DNA from: Acidobacteriota bacterium | GTDB lineage: Bacteria; Acidobacteriota; Vicinamibacteria; Marinacidobacterales; Marinacidobacteraceae | Length of the DNA stretch: 34,543 nt | NCBI GenBank assembly: GCA_028877265.1 | Contig: JAPPGX010000143.1 | Coordinates: 1,062 to 35,604 of the forward strand | Reading direction: 5' to 3' | In this document: piece by piece, positions 25,718 to 34,426 of the stretch | How positions within the stretch are numbered: position 1 is the stretch's first letter | Layout: every line of letters begins with the position of its first letter | Translations under genes and position numbers: made by a program | Notes under the pieces: model-generated | The model's input: only the letters and a program-made list of their open reading frames with translations | Told to the model about the DNA's origin: nothing | The model's database searches: none

Positions 25718-26847
25718 CACCGGAACATCGGGAGGGGCCGTTCCAGTCCGAAGTATCCGTCCAGGGCGTCGAGACCGAGCAGCAGGTGGGCGCCGACGTA
25801 GAGAAAGGCGTCGCTCGGAATGCGGTCGGCCGCGGCGTTCGAGACCAGGAACGGAGCGAAGGCCCGGATCGCGGTCTCGTCCCGGCGGCGGACGCTCATC
25901 TCGGTCAGCGTGCCCCAGATCTCGATTCCGGGACGCTTCTGCCGCGCCTCCTCCCCCGTGCGCCCGTAGTAGGCGAGCTTCAGCCCCGGCATCCGGTCCC
26001 GGCAGAAGCCGAGCACCCGGGAGGCCACCTCCGGCGCGCCTTCGAGCACCGTCCCCGCGATCGCTGCGGCGTTCGAGGTCTGGACGATGTCGTTCGGCGA
26101 ATAGAGCAGCGTCCGCCGGTCGTCGAAGAGCGTGGCCATCTCCGGCTGGAACACGTCGTAGATCAGTCCCGCCGGCGAGCGCGCGGCGCGGACGACCTCG
26201 TAGCTGCGCGCCGCCAGCTTCGCTAGATCCTCCCGGCCGGTGTCCCGGGCCACTCGCGCGACGTAGTCGGGGGCATAGTCCACCAGGAAGGAGTTCGTGG
26301 CGAAGTCCCGGCTGCCGAAGTTGAAGTAGTTGCGGATGAGTAGCAGGCCGGCCGCGTCGCTCGCGTGTCGCGAGTAGCCGTCCAGGATCGCGAGCGCCAG
26401 TTCCCGATCCTCGCCCGCGCCGAAGGCGAGCGCGCCCTCCCAGAGCCCCTCGGAGACCCGCAGCGCTTCGGTCGTCCCGGAGGCGTCCGGGGCGTCCTCT
26501 TCGTCGATCGGGACCGGCGTGCGCCGCCAGAGAACGAAGCCGCGGGTATAGGGATCGTCGGGCGCGTCCACGATCAGCCGGCGAACGGCGAAGGCGCGCA
26601 GCGCCGCGTACATCTCCCGGTCGCCGAGCCGGGCCGCCACCCGCAGGAGCTCGCCCACGTCCACCGCGTAAGCGAAGCCGTTGGTACGCGCGAACTCCCC
26701 GGCCAGCACCCGGTCCCGCACTTCCTGGTGGAGTGCAATCAGCGCCTCGCGGGTCGCCTCCGGCCCGGGCCAGACGGAGCTGCGGCAGGAACCGGCGGCG
26801 ACGGTCAGGGCCAGCCCGACCGCCATCCGGATCCCGGCGCGCCACAT
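25717..26847 (-). CDS. Putative lipoprotein with all-helical (toroid-like) fold
   Basis: A 376-aa protein, first in the operon with the sulfatase-like gene (TGATG overlap). The N-terminus MWRAGIRMAVGLALTVAAGSC is a signal peptide with an approximate lipobox ending at Cys21. The rest is rich in regular helices with aromatic-rich turns (RNYFNFGSRDFATNSFLVDYAP, LIYDVFQPEMATLF), which recalls six-hairpin glycosidase-like toroids. I do not recognise a specific family. An in-frame TTG at 26874 would add nine residues before the signal; I prefer the ATG. Its 5' side meets hairpin repeats and a C/G artefact within 70 bp, so its promoter may be missing from the assembly. Confidence 0.8.
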   Translation of the reverse strand: MWRAGIRMAVGLALTVAAGSCRSSVWPGPEATREALIALHQEVRDRVLAGEFARTNGFAYAVDVGELLRVAARLGDREMYAALRAFAVRRLIVDAPDDPYTRGFVLWRRTPVPIDEEDAPDASGTTEALRVSEGLWEGALAFGAGEDRELALAILDGYSRHASDAAGLLLIRNYFNFGSRDFATNSFLVDYAPDYVARVARDTGREDLAKLAARSYEVVRAARSPAGLIYDVFQPEMATLFDDRRTLLYSPNDIVQTSNAAAIAGTVLEGAPEVASRVLGFCRDRMPGLKLAYYGRTGEEARQKRPGIEIWGTLTEMSVRRRDETAIRAFAPFLVSNAAADRIPSDAFLYVGAHLLLGLDALDGYFGLERPLPMFR

Positions 26848-26874
26848 CCGCCCGAGAATAAGGGAACGTCGCAA

Positions 26875-26943
26875 CTCCGGCTGGGACCGCCCATCTTCAT
26901 CGGTGGCACCTCCGGCTGGGACCGCCGGTCTTCAGACCGGCAC
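26875..26943. repeat. Two hairpin-repeat units with 35-nt period
   Basis: CTCCGGCTGGGACCGCC occurs at 26875-26891 and 26910-26926. Each is followed by TCTTCA and a closing arm rich in GGC. The second unit, 26918-26943, is an exact reverse complement of 32972-32997 (26 bp), a perfect stem built on CGCCGGTC/GACCGGC. The first unit is a degenerate relative that can still pair. It is a dispersed extragenic palindrome of unknown role, sitting directly against the internal C/G tract. Confidence 0.75.
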
Positions 26944-27060
<117 letters not shown>

Positions 27061-27306
27061 ACGTCGCAACCTTGCCCGTCCTCACCGCACCGACGCCGGA
27101 GTCCCCGCCCACGGGCTCCACGAGAGCGGGGACCTCGTGCCCGCCGGCTGCGTTATCGCTGGGCGCAGCATCCCCGCCGCACCCGCTGTCGCCGTCAGGT
27201 CCCTCCCGCCGACGGCCACTCCTTCCAGCACGCTCTCCGAACGGCGTGCCCACCCACCCATACAATGGTCAATTCCCCGCTGGCCGTTGAGGAAGGAGGC
27301 AGCTCC

Positions 27307-30300
27307 ATGCGCACTTCCGCCGTTGTTCTGAGTCTTGCCGCTGTGCTGGCCGCCGCTCCGGCGGCCGCGCAGCCGGAGTCGCTTGCCGCGCTCTACGCGT
27401 TGGGCGGAGCCGTTTCCGACACGAACGGGGACGGGGTCGCCGACCGGCTGAACGCCCGGGTGGTGCTGCCCGGCTCCCCGTCAGCGGTCGAGGTCGCGAT
27501 CGCCGCGGATCTCGCCGCCCGGCTCGGATTCGAGACCCTGGCGCTCGATCTACCGTTTCCCACCGACGCGGAGATGGAGATCGCAGTGGGCGACGAGGCG
27601 CTGTCCCGGCTCGGGTTGAGCGGGATGGGTGACCTCGCCGCCGGACGGGGCGCCGTCGAACTGCACACGGCCGGCGACTCCGTGGTCGTCGGGGTCCGGG
27701 GCGGCGACGACGCCGGCCTCACGGCCGCCGCCGCGTGGCTCGCCTCCCGGGCCCCCCACGTGTTCCGGACGGACGGCGAGTCCCTCGGGGACGTCGAGGC
27801 CGCCGTCATGAGCGCTGCCGGAGACGCGGCCGCGGCCGCTCACACGGTGCGGGTAGAGGTGGAAGCCGGTGCGAGCTCGCTGGCCGCCGCCGAAGTGCGG
27901 GTGGGGGTGGCCGACGCGGACGCCGCGAACGCCATCACCTCCGCCGTGGAATCGGCCGGTGACGACCTGCGTTTCGACAGCCTGGCCACTCTGCGGGTGG
28001 TTGCCGCGCACGATGGCGGGGAGTCGGAGGCTTCGGTCAGCCATGACCCGCCTGCCGCGGAACCCGGACCCGTTCCGGGCCGGCCCGGTTCCGGCGCCAA
28101 GGACGACCTCGGACTCGCCGTCCTCTACGAGCCCGACGGGCTGCTGGGCGATTCGAACGGCGACCGTATCCCGGACCGGCTGGACTCGCGGCTGGCGGTG
28201 ACCGCCGAAGATCCAGGGGGTACGGTCGCGCTCGCCGCGCGGCTGGGTCTCGAGTCGTCCGGGATGGACTTCCCGGTGGCCGCCGCCGCGGGCGAGATCG
28301 ACGAGCCGGACGCCGCGCCGACCCTGGTCGTGATCGGCACCGCCGGCGAGAACCCGTTGCTCGCGGATCTCGCGGTTCCTGAACTTGGAGCCGGCGAGGG
28401 CTTCGTCGGAGTGATCCCGGAGGCGTTCGGCAAGAAGTCCGCGCTCGCGATCACCGGCGGCGACCAGGCCGGGCTGTCCCGCGCCCTCTACCAGACGGCG
28501 GTGGGCCTGCCCCACCTCGACGCCGCGAACCGCAAGAAGGACCACCCCACGGTGGACGCCGTCGAGTTCAACACCTGGAAGTTCCTCACGCAGCGGAGCC
28601 CCGGCGGGCAGGCGGCGGCGGCGCTCTACAAGCTGGAACGGATCGCCGCGGAGATCTCCCACCTCGGGATCGAGAGTTCGAAGATCCTGGTCTCGATCAA
28701 GGACCCGGCGCCGGGGCTCGACGACTTCGTCGCCGCGGCGGCGGAACGTTTGGGACTCGGTGACGCGACGGTCGAACTCGATGACCGGAACGTGGACAAC
28801 GCGGCCGTCATCCACGAGGAGGAGTTCGCGGTTCCCTCCGAAGTCGAGGAGTTCCGGGGAATCGTGGAGGACCGGCTGCTCCCGGCGGTCGGCCGTGGCG
28901 ACCGGGTCCGGGTCACGGTTGTCCTGAGCGAACCGGCCGCGGTGCGCCACTCGCTCCGCGACGAGTTGGTGGCCGACCTCCGCGGCCGGGGAGCTTCGGT
29001 CTCGGACGGGGACGTGGTGGTCCTCTCCGCCTACCGGCAGGGCTACAGCTGGATCGAGGAGGTGGTCCTGCCGCGGCTGCTGGCCCTCCGCGAGGGCGGG
29101 ACGCCGACCGCGCGTGTCCGGCTGCTCTTCCGTGAGCACCGGCCGCCCGCGGAATGGCCGCAGCAGGCCATGCATACACCGCTTCGCTGGCAGCACGCCA
29201 TGTTCCCGGCGGACGAGATCATGGCCGAGGCGCTGGCGCTCGATCTGGGTGACGTGGGGTTCGAGTTGCGTGCCGAAGCGGACGCCCCCGCCTACCGGAT
29301 CGTGGCCGAGGACGCGAACGGGGAGGTCCTGCTGAACGAGACGTTCGAGCCCCGGCTCGTTTCCCGGCCGTTCTTCGACCGATACCCGGATTACGAACTC
29401 ATCCAGGTCACCACCGGCGGGATCACCGCCGAAGTGGACGGCGAGACCGTGGTGGACGAGCGGATCCGCATGGACGCCGAGGCGTTCTGGGACCACTACC
29501 AGTCGGACACCCTGGCCCGGCTCTACGACTACATCATGGAGCTCCACGAGGGCAAACCGCGGGGGCCCGCGGATGCGCCGTACTTCGGCCAGTTGAAAGT
29601 GGTGCTCTCGCTCTCGGAACCGGAGCGCCTGCTCGGGGTAGAGCAGGAGATCGAGTCCACGCACGACGCCATGCACGAGGACATCTACTTCGTGACCCAC
29701 TCCTTCCTGCGCCAGATGGGACGGAACTCGCTGGGCACGGAGTTGACCTACGGCGGCCGGGTGATCCCGGAGATGCGGGGGAAGACCGACGGCACCCCGG
29801 GGACCGCGCACATCCTCTTCACCGGGTTCAAGACCAGCCGGCCGGCGATCGTGGTGGACTACACCGCGGCCGACGGACGGACCGGGACCGTGCGGCGGAA
29901 CATCCCCAAGGTGGAGGTGGGCCGGCCGAAGGCGATGGCGGCGCGGGTGAGCGCCGGAAACGCCGGGCTGGACAGTCTCCGGCTCTGGGTGAAGGTGGAC
30001 ACGGACGAGGATGAGCGGGACTACTACGTGGAACGCCACGGCGAGGACGACGCCGACGAGCGGATCATGTCCGCGGCGCAGGTCGCACGGGTCCTGGCGC
30101 TGCTCGCCGAACTCCGCGGAGCGGGCCTCTATTCCGACGAGCTGGCGTTCGCAGGGCTCGGCGACCTGGAGGTCGCCGCCGCCTGGGACTGGGGACACGC
30201 GCCGGACACGGAGCGGGTGGCGACCCTGACCGCGAACGGGCAGCCGCCTCCCTTCCCGGACATCATGACGTTCCGGGACGCGACCGGGAGCGACGAGCAG

Positions 30301-31434
30301 CTCGTGCAGTGGGAATCCCCGATCTCGCCGCCCGAGGCCTACGGGATCCTGGCGCGGATGTCCGAGTTCCCCGAGGCCAGCGTCTACCAGATCGGCGAGA
30401 GCTACCTGGGCCAGACCACCTGGGCGATGGACCTGATGCCGCCCATGGACGCCTCGCACTGGTCGCAGCGGAAGGCGAGCCTGCTGAAGCCGACCATCCT
30501 CTACAGCGCCCGGCAGCACGCGAACGAGGTGTCCTCGACGTCGCACGTCCTGCGGCTCGCCGAGATGCTGCTCACCGATCCCGAGCGGAAGAAGAACCTC
30601 GACAAGGTCAACGTCATCGTCCACCCGGTCCAGAACCCCGACGGCGCCCAGCTCGCCTGGGACATGCACCAGATCAACCGGGAGCACATCCTGCACGCCG
30701 GCTACTGGGGATCCCTCGGGATCGACTCCACGACGGACGCCGACCAGCCGATGCCGATCTATCCGGAGGCCGAGGTGCGGCCCCGCCTGTGGCGGATGTG
30801 GCTCCCGGACATCTTCCTGAACCCGCACGGCTACCCGGCGCACCAGCTCGTCCAGCTCTTCAGCGAGTTCAGCGGCCTGGTGCGCGCCGGCCGGCGGACC
30901 GAGCGGCACTGGGGGTTCAACAAGGGCTGGTTCATGCCGGGCTTCGACGTCATCGACGACCCCGAGTTCCCGCGTCACAAGGCCGCGGCGCTCAAGATCC
31001 GCGGCTACATCACGAACGCCATCCAGGACACGGACCTGGTAAGGACGATGAACGAGCGGACCTACGGCCGCTACCGCCGCTACGGAATGCAGTTCGAACC
31101 CGAGGTGTTCCACATGGATCTCCACAACGGGGTGAACATCCAGATGCCCATCAAGGGCCGCCGCGCCAGTGCCCAAGGGCGCGGAGCCGGACGCGGCTGG
31201 GATCCCAAGATCACCATCTGGGCTGCCGGCACCGAGGCCCCGGACGAGCCTGCGTACGGCGACTGGATGGAGGTCGTGGCGTCAGCCGGGCTGGCCTGGG
31301 ACACCGCAGTCCTGCAATACCTGCTGGACGGCGATCACCGGGTCAACCGGAACACGAGCGAGTTCTTCGGCGGCGTGTCCATCCGGCTGGATCGGCCAAG
31401 GCCTCCGGAGGTTGAGGAGGAACAGGAGGAGTAG
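27307..31434 (+). CDS. Large secreted M14-family zinc metallopeptidase
   Basis: A 1375-aa exported protein. Signal peptide ~1-22. Two related N-terminal modules each open with a calcium-loop-like sequence, DTNGDGVAD (38-46) and DSNGDRIPD (282-290), followed by similar GLETL/GLESS segments, so the N-terminus is an internal duplication. The C-terminal peptidase has zinc ligands H1071 and E1074 (RQHANE), the Asn-Pro-Asp-Gly substrate loop (1110-1113) and the third zinc ligand H1174 in NPHGYP. M14 enzymes usually remove C-terminal residues; this is far longer than a simple carboxypeptidase (about 300-400 aa). The start ATG has AAGGAGG 7 nt upstream. It probably acts in the periplasm or outside the cell on peptides. 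The C-terminus is acidic (EVEEEQEE). Confidence 0.92.
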   Translation: MRTSAVVLSLAAVLAAAPAAAQPESLAALYALGGAVSDTNGDGVADRLNARVVLPGSPSAVEVAIAADLAARLGFETLALDLPFPTDAEMEIAVGDEALSRLGLSGMGDLAAGRGAVELHTAGDSVVVGVRGGDDAGLTAAAAWLASRAPHVFRTDGESLGDVEAAVMSAAGDAAAAAHTVRVEVEAGASSLAAAEVRVGVADADAANAITSAVESAGDDLRFDSLATLRVVAAHDGGESEASVSHDPPAAEPGPVPGRPGSGAKDDLGLAVLYEPDGLLGDSNGDRIPDRLDSRLAVTAEDPGGTVALAARLGLESSGMDFPVAAAAGEIDEPDAAPTLVVIGTAGENPLLADLAVPELGAGEGFVGVIPEAFGKKSALAITGGDQAGLSRALYQTAVGLPHLDAANRKKDHPTVDAVEFNTWKFLTQRSPGGQAAAALYKLERIAAEISHLGIESSKILVSIKDPAPGLDDFVAAAAERLGLGDATVELDDRNVDNAAVIHEEEFAVPSEVEEFRGIVEDRLLPAVGRGDRVRVTVVLSEPAAVRHSLRDELVADLRGRGASVSDGDVVVLSAYRQGYSWIEEVVLPRLLALREGGTPTARVRLLFREHRPPAEWPQQAMHTPLRWQHAMFPADEIMAEALALDLGDVGFELRAEADAPAYRIVAEDANGEVLLNETFEPRLVSRPFFDRYPDYELIQVTTGGITAEVDGETVVDERIRMDAEAFWDHYQSDTLARLYDYIMELHEGKPRGPADAPYFGQLKVVLSLSEPERLLGVEQEIESTHDAMHEDIYFVTHSFLRQMGRNSLGTELTYGGRVIPEMRGKTDGTPGTAHILFTGFKTSRPAIVVDYTAADGRTGTVRRNIPKVEVGRPKAMAARVSAGNAGLDSLRLWVKVDTDEDERDYYVERHGEDDADERIMSAAQVARVLALLAELRGAGLYSDELAFAGLGDLEVAAAWDWGHAPDTERVATLTANGQPPPFPDIMTFRDATGSDEQLVQWESPISPPEAYGILARMSEFPEASVYQIGESYLGQTTWAMDLMPPMDASHWSQRKASLLKPTILYSARQHANEVSSTSHVLRLAEMLLTDPERKKNLDKVNVIVHPVQNPDGAQLAWDMHQINREHILHAGYWGSLGIDSTTDADQPMPIYPEAEVRPRLWRMWLPDIFLNPHGYPAHQLVQLFSEFSGLVRAGRRTERHWGFNKGWFMPGFDVIDDPEFPRHKAAALKIRGYITNAIQDTDLVRTMNERTYGRYRRYGMQFEPEVFHMDLHNGVNIQMPIKGRRASAQGRGAGRGWDPKITIWAAGTEAPDEPAYGDWMEVVASAGLAWDTAVLQYLLDGDHRVNRNTSEFFGGVSIRLDRPRPPEVEEEQEE

Positions 31435-31491
31435 GAGCGCGGAGCGGCGGAAAACGGGCTCGCAACACCCCTCGCCTCTAAAATTTCCGGC

Positions 31492-31995
31492 GTGCCGGAA
31501 CCGCGTTCCCTCGCCGGGGTCATTCTGCAGGTCTGGGTCACCCCACGCTCCTCGCCGGAGCGGCTCGCGCGACTGAAGGACGGGAGGATCAAGGTCTACG
31601 TCTCCCCTCCCCCCGAGCGCGGCCGGGCGAACGCCCGCCTCGTCACGCTCCTCGCCGACCGGCTCGGTGTCCCGCGTGACGCGGTTCAGATCGTCGCCGG
31701 AACCTTCCATCCCAGGAAGCTGGTTCGGGTCGCGGGTCGCGGGTCGCACCGAGGCCGAGGTCGAAGAGCGGATCCCGCCCCTGCCGTCGGGACAACCCCT
31801 GAAGCCAGGGGGTCGCGGCTGGCGCGATCGCCACGGCTTGATCAGAAGATGGCGGAGGCGCGCCGCGCGATCAAGCTGATCGGGAAGCGGCGTCCAGGTG
31901 GCGCCGAGCGAACTGGTTTCGACGCAGGAACGCGCGGAGCATCGAGGCGACTCTGTCTGGCGCCTCTTCCGCCAGGAAGTGGCCGCACCGTGTGA
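31492..31995 (+). CDS. DUF167 (YggU-like) protein, frame extended by repeat
   Basis: Residues ~8-82 of this 167-aa frame match the small DUF167/YggU fold: VWVTPRSSPERLARLKDGRIKVYVSPPPERGRANARLVTLLADRLGV in pieces, then VQIVAGTFHPRKLVRVAG, a normal C-terminus for the family. After that the frame does not stop but runs through a GGGTCGC triple repeat (31730-31750), through the 120-bp dispersed repeat and into the antisense of the next gene. The last ~85 residues are therefore probably not a real domain; the original stop seems lost. The GTG at 31492 is the start. It is 57 bp after the peptidase gene. The biochemical role of DUF167 is not known. Confidence 0.7.
   Translation: MPEPRSLAGVILQVWVTPRSSPERLARLKDGRIKVYVSPPPERGRANARLVTLLADRLGVPRDAVQIVAGTFHPRKLVRVAGRGSHRGRGRRADPAPAVGTTPEARGSRLARSPRLDQKMAEARRAIKLIGKRRPGGAERTGFDAGTRGASRRLCLAPLPPGSGRTV
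31786..31905 (+). repeat. 120-bp dispersed repeat, copy 1
   Basis: Aligns without gaps to 33018-33137, about 82% identical by eye (99 of 120), same orientation. It begins GTCGGGACAACCCCT and ends near GGTGGCGCC. The last 35 bases encode, on the minus strand, the final codons and stop of the hydrolase gene, and the plus-strand DUF167 frame passes through it. Confidence 0.8.
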
Positions 31996-32806
31996 ACTCG
32001 TGGCACTCGTAGTCCCACATGGCGGACATCCACCGGTCGAGTTCCCGTCTGCGAAAGGCCATGTCCCTGCACCCCCACAAGATGAGTATCGGCTTGTTCG
32101 CAAAGCGGGCGTGCTCCTTCCAGATCGAGTCCAGCCAATTGCGCGCTCCCACGATGTGTCCGGCCAGTGCGGCGCTGGCGCGGCGCATCTCCGGGTCCGC
32201 CTGCGCGTTTCGGTAGTGCTCCATGACTTCGGGCGTGAGCACGCTCCGGTCGCCAACCGCCATCGGCATGAGCCGGTTCACGAAGACGTTGCGGCGCTTG
32301 ATGAGGTACTGCCCGAGCGAGCTCGACATGAAGAAGGAGAACGACCGGAAGTGGAGGTCGCGTCCAACCGGCCAGCACCAGGTGTTCGAGATAACGATGC
32401 GCCGGACGCGCTGCGGGCGTTGCCGGGTGAAATCCAGACCGATGGGCCCTCCCCAATCCGACATGAACAGCGTGATGTCCCGGAGTTCGAGGTGGTCGAG
32501 GAGCGCCGCAAGGTTCCGTGCGTGCGTCTGTGGATGATGGTCTTCCGATGAGCTGCTCCGCGACGAGAGGCCGAATCCGATGTGGTCGGGCGCGATGCAC
32601 CGAGCGTCCGAACGAAGCGCCTTGACCAGGTGGCGGAATTCGAAGGACCAGCTCGGGTTCCCGTGGACGAAGACGATGGGGTCACCGGAACCCTCGTCCA
32701 CGAAATGCATCTGCTGGCCCGAGGGAGTCGTAAAGAACCTGCTCTCGAAGGGGAACAGGTCGTCGGAGACCCACTCGGGGCGGAGGACGGACTCACAGTG
32801 ACCCAC
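31871..32806 (-). CDS. Haloalkane-dehalogenase-like alpha/beta hydrolase
   Basis: A 311-aa alpha/beta hydrolase close to haloalkane dehalogenases, which replace a carbon-bound halogen with hydroxyl. Visible are the oxyanion motif HGNPSWSFEFR (48-58), nucleophile D117 in MSDWGGPIGL, the acid D248 in LWGCRDMAF and base H276 in CGHFLAEEAPD. N49 and W118 are in the places of the halide-binding pair. The start is a GTG at 32806. The last ~11 codons (to 31871) lie in the 120-bp repeat, so the native C-terminus was probably replaced. Other alpha/beta hydrolase activities remain possible. A brominated-compound link to the halogenase cluster is tempting but the genes are 30 kb apart. Confidence 0.88.
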   Translation of the reverse strand: MGHCESVLRPEWVSDDLFPFESRFFTTPSGQQMHFVDEGSGDPIVFVHGNPSWSFEFRHLVKALRSDARCIAPDHIGFGLSSRSSSSEDHHPQTHARNLAALLDHLELRDITLFMSDWGGPIGLDFTRQRPQRVRRIVISNTWCWPVGRDLHFRSFSFFMSSSLGQYLIKRRNVFVNRLMPMAVGDRSVLTPEVMEHYRNAQADPEMRRASAALAGHIVGARNWLDSIWKEHARFANKPILILWGCRDMAFRRRELDRWMSAMWDYECHEFTRCGHFLAEEAPDRVASMLRAFLRRNQFARRHLDAASRSA

Positions 32807-32971
32807 GCGGCGTATCGTTCCACAGTTTCTCGGCGAACGAAAACGTAAGGCAAAGACGATAGGCGTGTTATCGCCAGCACGCGGGAGCTTCGGCAATTCC
32901 CGGATTCTTGTTTCCGGAGGTGCTTCGCCCTCGCCGGGCGTGTCGTTTATCGCTGTGCGGACGCGCCGCGC

Positions 32972-32997
32972 GTGCCGGTCTGAAGACCGGCGGTCCC
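32972..32997 (+). repeat. 26-bp hairpin repeat, perfect copy
   Basis: Exact reverse complement of 26918-26943; it forms a stem between GCCGGTC and GACCGGC. It lies in the 351-bp divergent gap between the hydrolase and the lipoprotein gene, 20 bp before the second 120-bp repeat. No gene is seen in this gap. Confidence 0.8.
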
Positions 32998-33017
32998 GGG
33001 CCTCCGCGCACTCTGTC

Positions 33018-33137
33018 GTCGGGACAACCCCTGGAGCCGGGCGGTCGTCGCTGGCGCTCTCGCCACGGCCAAACCAGAAGACGGCGGAGGCGCGCTGCGC
33101 GATCCGGCTGATCGCGCGGCGGCGTCTGGGTGGCGCT
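33018..33137 (+). repeat. 120-bp dispersed repeat, copy 2
   Basis: Gapless match to 31786-31905. It ends 20 bp before the TTG start of the next gene. Right at its edge, TGCTACGCT (33141-33149) reads as an extended -10 element that could drive a nearly leaderless message. Confidence 0.75.
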
Positions 33138-33157
33138 ACTGCTACGCTCGGCGCGCT

Positions 33158-34426
33158 TTGCCGCGGGTCCCGTCCTTGTTGCATACATCGCATCGATCCC
33201 GCGGCCTGACCGGCGCGGTCCTGTGCGTCGCGATCCTCGGCGGCTGCGGGTCCGACCGGCCGCCGACCGCTCCGCGCGTTGCGAGCGACCCGCCCCCGCC
33301 TCCCCCGCCACTCGGCACCGGCCCCGAGCCGTGCGTCAATGGCCGTGCGGGCGACTTCCCCTGCGACGGCATCTCGCTGCGCAGCCGGATGGCTCCCACC
33401 GTGATGGGCGGCACCAGCGGCAACGACATCTGGGGCTGGTCCGATGGGGAGGCGGGCCCGGAATACGCTCTGATGGGTCTGAACACCGGCACTGCCTTCG
33501 TGGACGTCTCCAACCCGGAAGACCCGGTCTTTCTCGGGCGGCTTCCCACCGAGACCGAGGCTTCGTTCTGGCGGGACATCAAGGTCTATCGGGACCACGC
33601 GTTCATCGTCGCCGACAACGCCGGCGCGCACGGCATGCAGGTGTTCGATCTGGCGCGCCTCAGGGGGTTGACGGCGTCCCGGACGTTCGACGCCGACGTC
33701 GTGTACCGCGAGTTCGGGCCTGCCCACAACCTGGCGATCAACGAGGAGACGGGCTTCGCCTACGCGGTGTGGACGGACACCTGCGAAGGGGGTCTGCACA
33801 TCATTGACCTCCGGGTGCCGACGAATCCGCAGTTCCGGGCCTGCCACGCAGAGGCGCCGGTGCACGATGTCCAGTGTGTCGTCTACCGGGGACCCGACGT
33901 CGAGCATGTCGATCGGGAGATCTGCATCAGCTCCAACGAAGGCCACGTGGCGGTGGTGGACGTCACCGACAAGTCCACGCTCCGGACTCTGTCGTCGATC
34001 GTCTATCCGCAGTTCGCCTACGTCCATCAGGGGTGGCTGACGGCGGACCACCGGTTCTTCCTGCTGGGAGACGAGGGGGACGAGACCGACTTCGGCGTGC
34101 CCACACGCATGCACGTGTTCGACGTGTCGGACCTCGACGCCCCGGAGTACCTCTACCCGCACGAATTGGAAACCCGGGCGACCGACCACAATCTCTACGT
34201 GCGGGGCAACCTCGTCTTCGCGGCGAACTACAGCTCCGGCCTCAGGGTCCTGGAGATCGGCGATCTGGCGAACCGGGAGCTCGAGGAGGTCGCCTTCTTC
34301 GACACGTTCCCGCAAAACGACGATGTCGACCTCTGGGGCGCCTGGAGCGTGTACCCCTACCTGCCGTCGGGAACGGTGATCGTCAGCGACATGCGCAACG
34401 GGCTGTTCGTCCTTTCGCTGCCGTAG
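33158..34426 (+). CDS. Choice-of-anchor B family lipoprotein
   Basis: A 422-aa secreted protein of the choice-of-anchor B family (TIGR04312). The N-terminus has a signal peptide with a good lipobox, AILGGCGS (Cys ~30), then a Pro-rich linker (PPPPPPP). The body has LVIVD-type beta-propeller repeats: ALMGLNTGTAFVDVSNPEDP, HGMQVFDLARLRG, GLHIIDLRVPTNP, GHVAVVDVTDKS, RMHVFDVSDLDAPEY, SGLRVLEIGDL and a closing MRNGLFVLSLP. Such proteins sit on the cell surface; no activity is known. The start is uncertain: TTG codons at 33158 and 33176-33179 are in frame and no strong Shine-Dalgarno site is seen. The C-terminus is complete just before the contig-end noise. Confidence 0.88.
   Translation: MPRVPSLLHTSHRSRGLTGAVLCVAILGGCGSDRPPTAPRVASDPPPPPPPLGTGPEPCVNGRAGDFPCDGISLRSRMAPTVMGGTSGNDIWGWSDGEAGPEYALMGLNTGTAFVDVSNPEDPVFLGRLPTETEASFWRDIKVYRDHAFIVADNAGAHGMQVFDLARLRGLTASRTFDADVVYREFGPAHNLAINEETGFAYAVWTDTCEGGLHIIDLRVPTNPQFRACHAEAPVHDVQCVVYRGPDVEHVDREICISSNEGHVAVVDVTDKSTLRTLSSIVYPQFAYVHQGWLTADHRFFLLGDEGDETDFGVPTRMHVFDVSDLDAPEYLYPHELETRATDHNLYVRGNLVFAANYSSGLRVLEIGDLANRELEEVAFFDTFPQNDDVDLWGAWSVYPYLPSGTVIVSDMRNGLFVLSLP

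Noticed and set aside
26875..26943. CRISPR array
   Set aside because: Only two imperfect palindromic units with a 35-nt period, no spacers of regular size and no cas genes.
31753..31995. A new C-terminal domain on the DUF167 protein
   Set aside because: It is read-through of a tandem GGGTCGC repeat, the 120-bp repeat and antisense of the hydrolase; composition is Arg/Gly-rich with no pattern.
31871..32806. Haloalkane dehalogenase as self-resistance or tailoring enzyme of the halogenated RiPP
   Set aside because: It is almost 30 kb from the cluster, possibly across a false join, and acts on alkyl rather than aryl halides in known members.
32807..34315. N-terminal extension of the dehalogenase-like gene to 34315
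   Set aside because: The extension is antisense to the choice-of-anchor B gene and has no domain; homology begins after the GTG at 32806.
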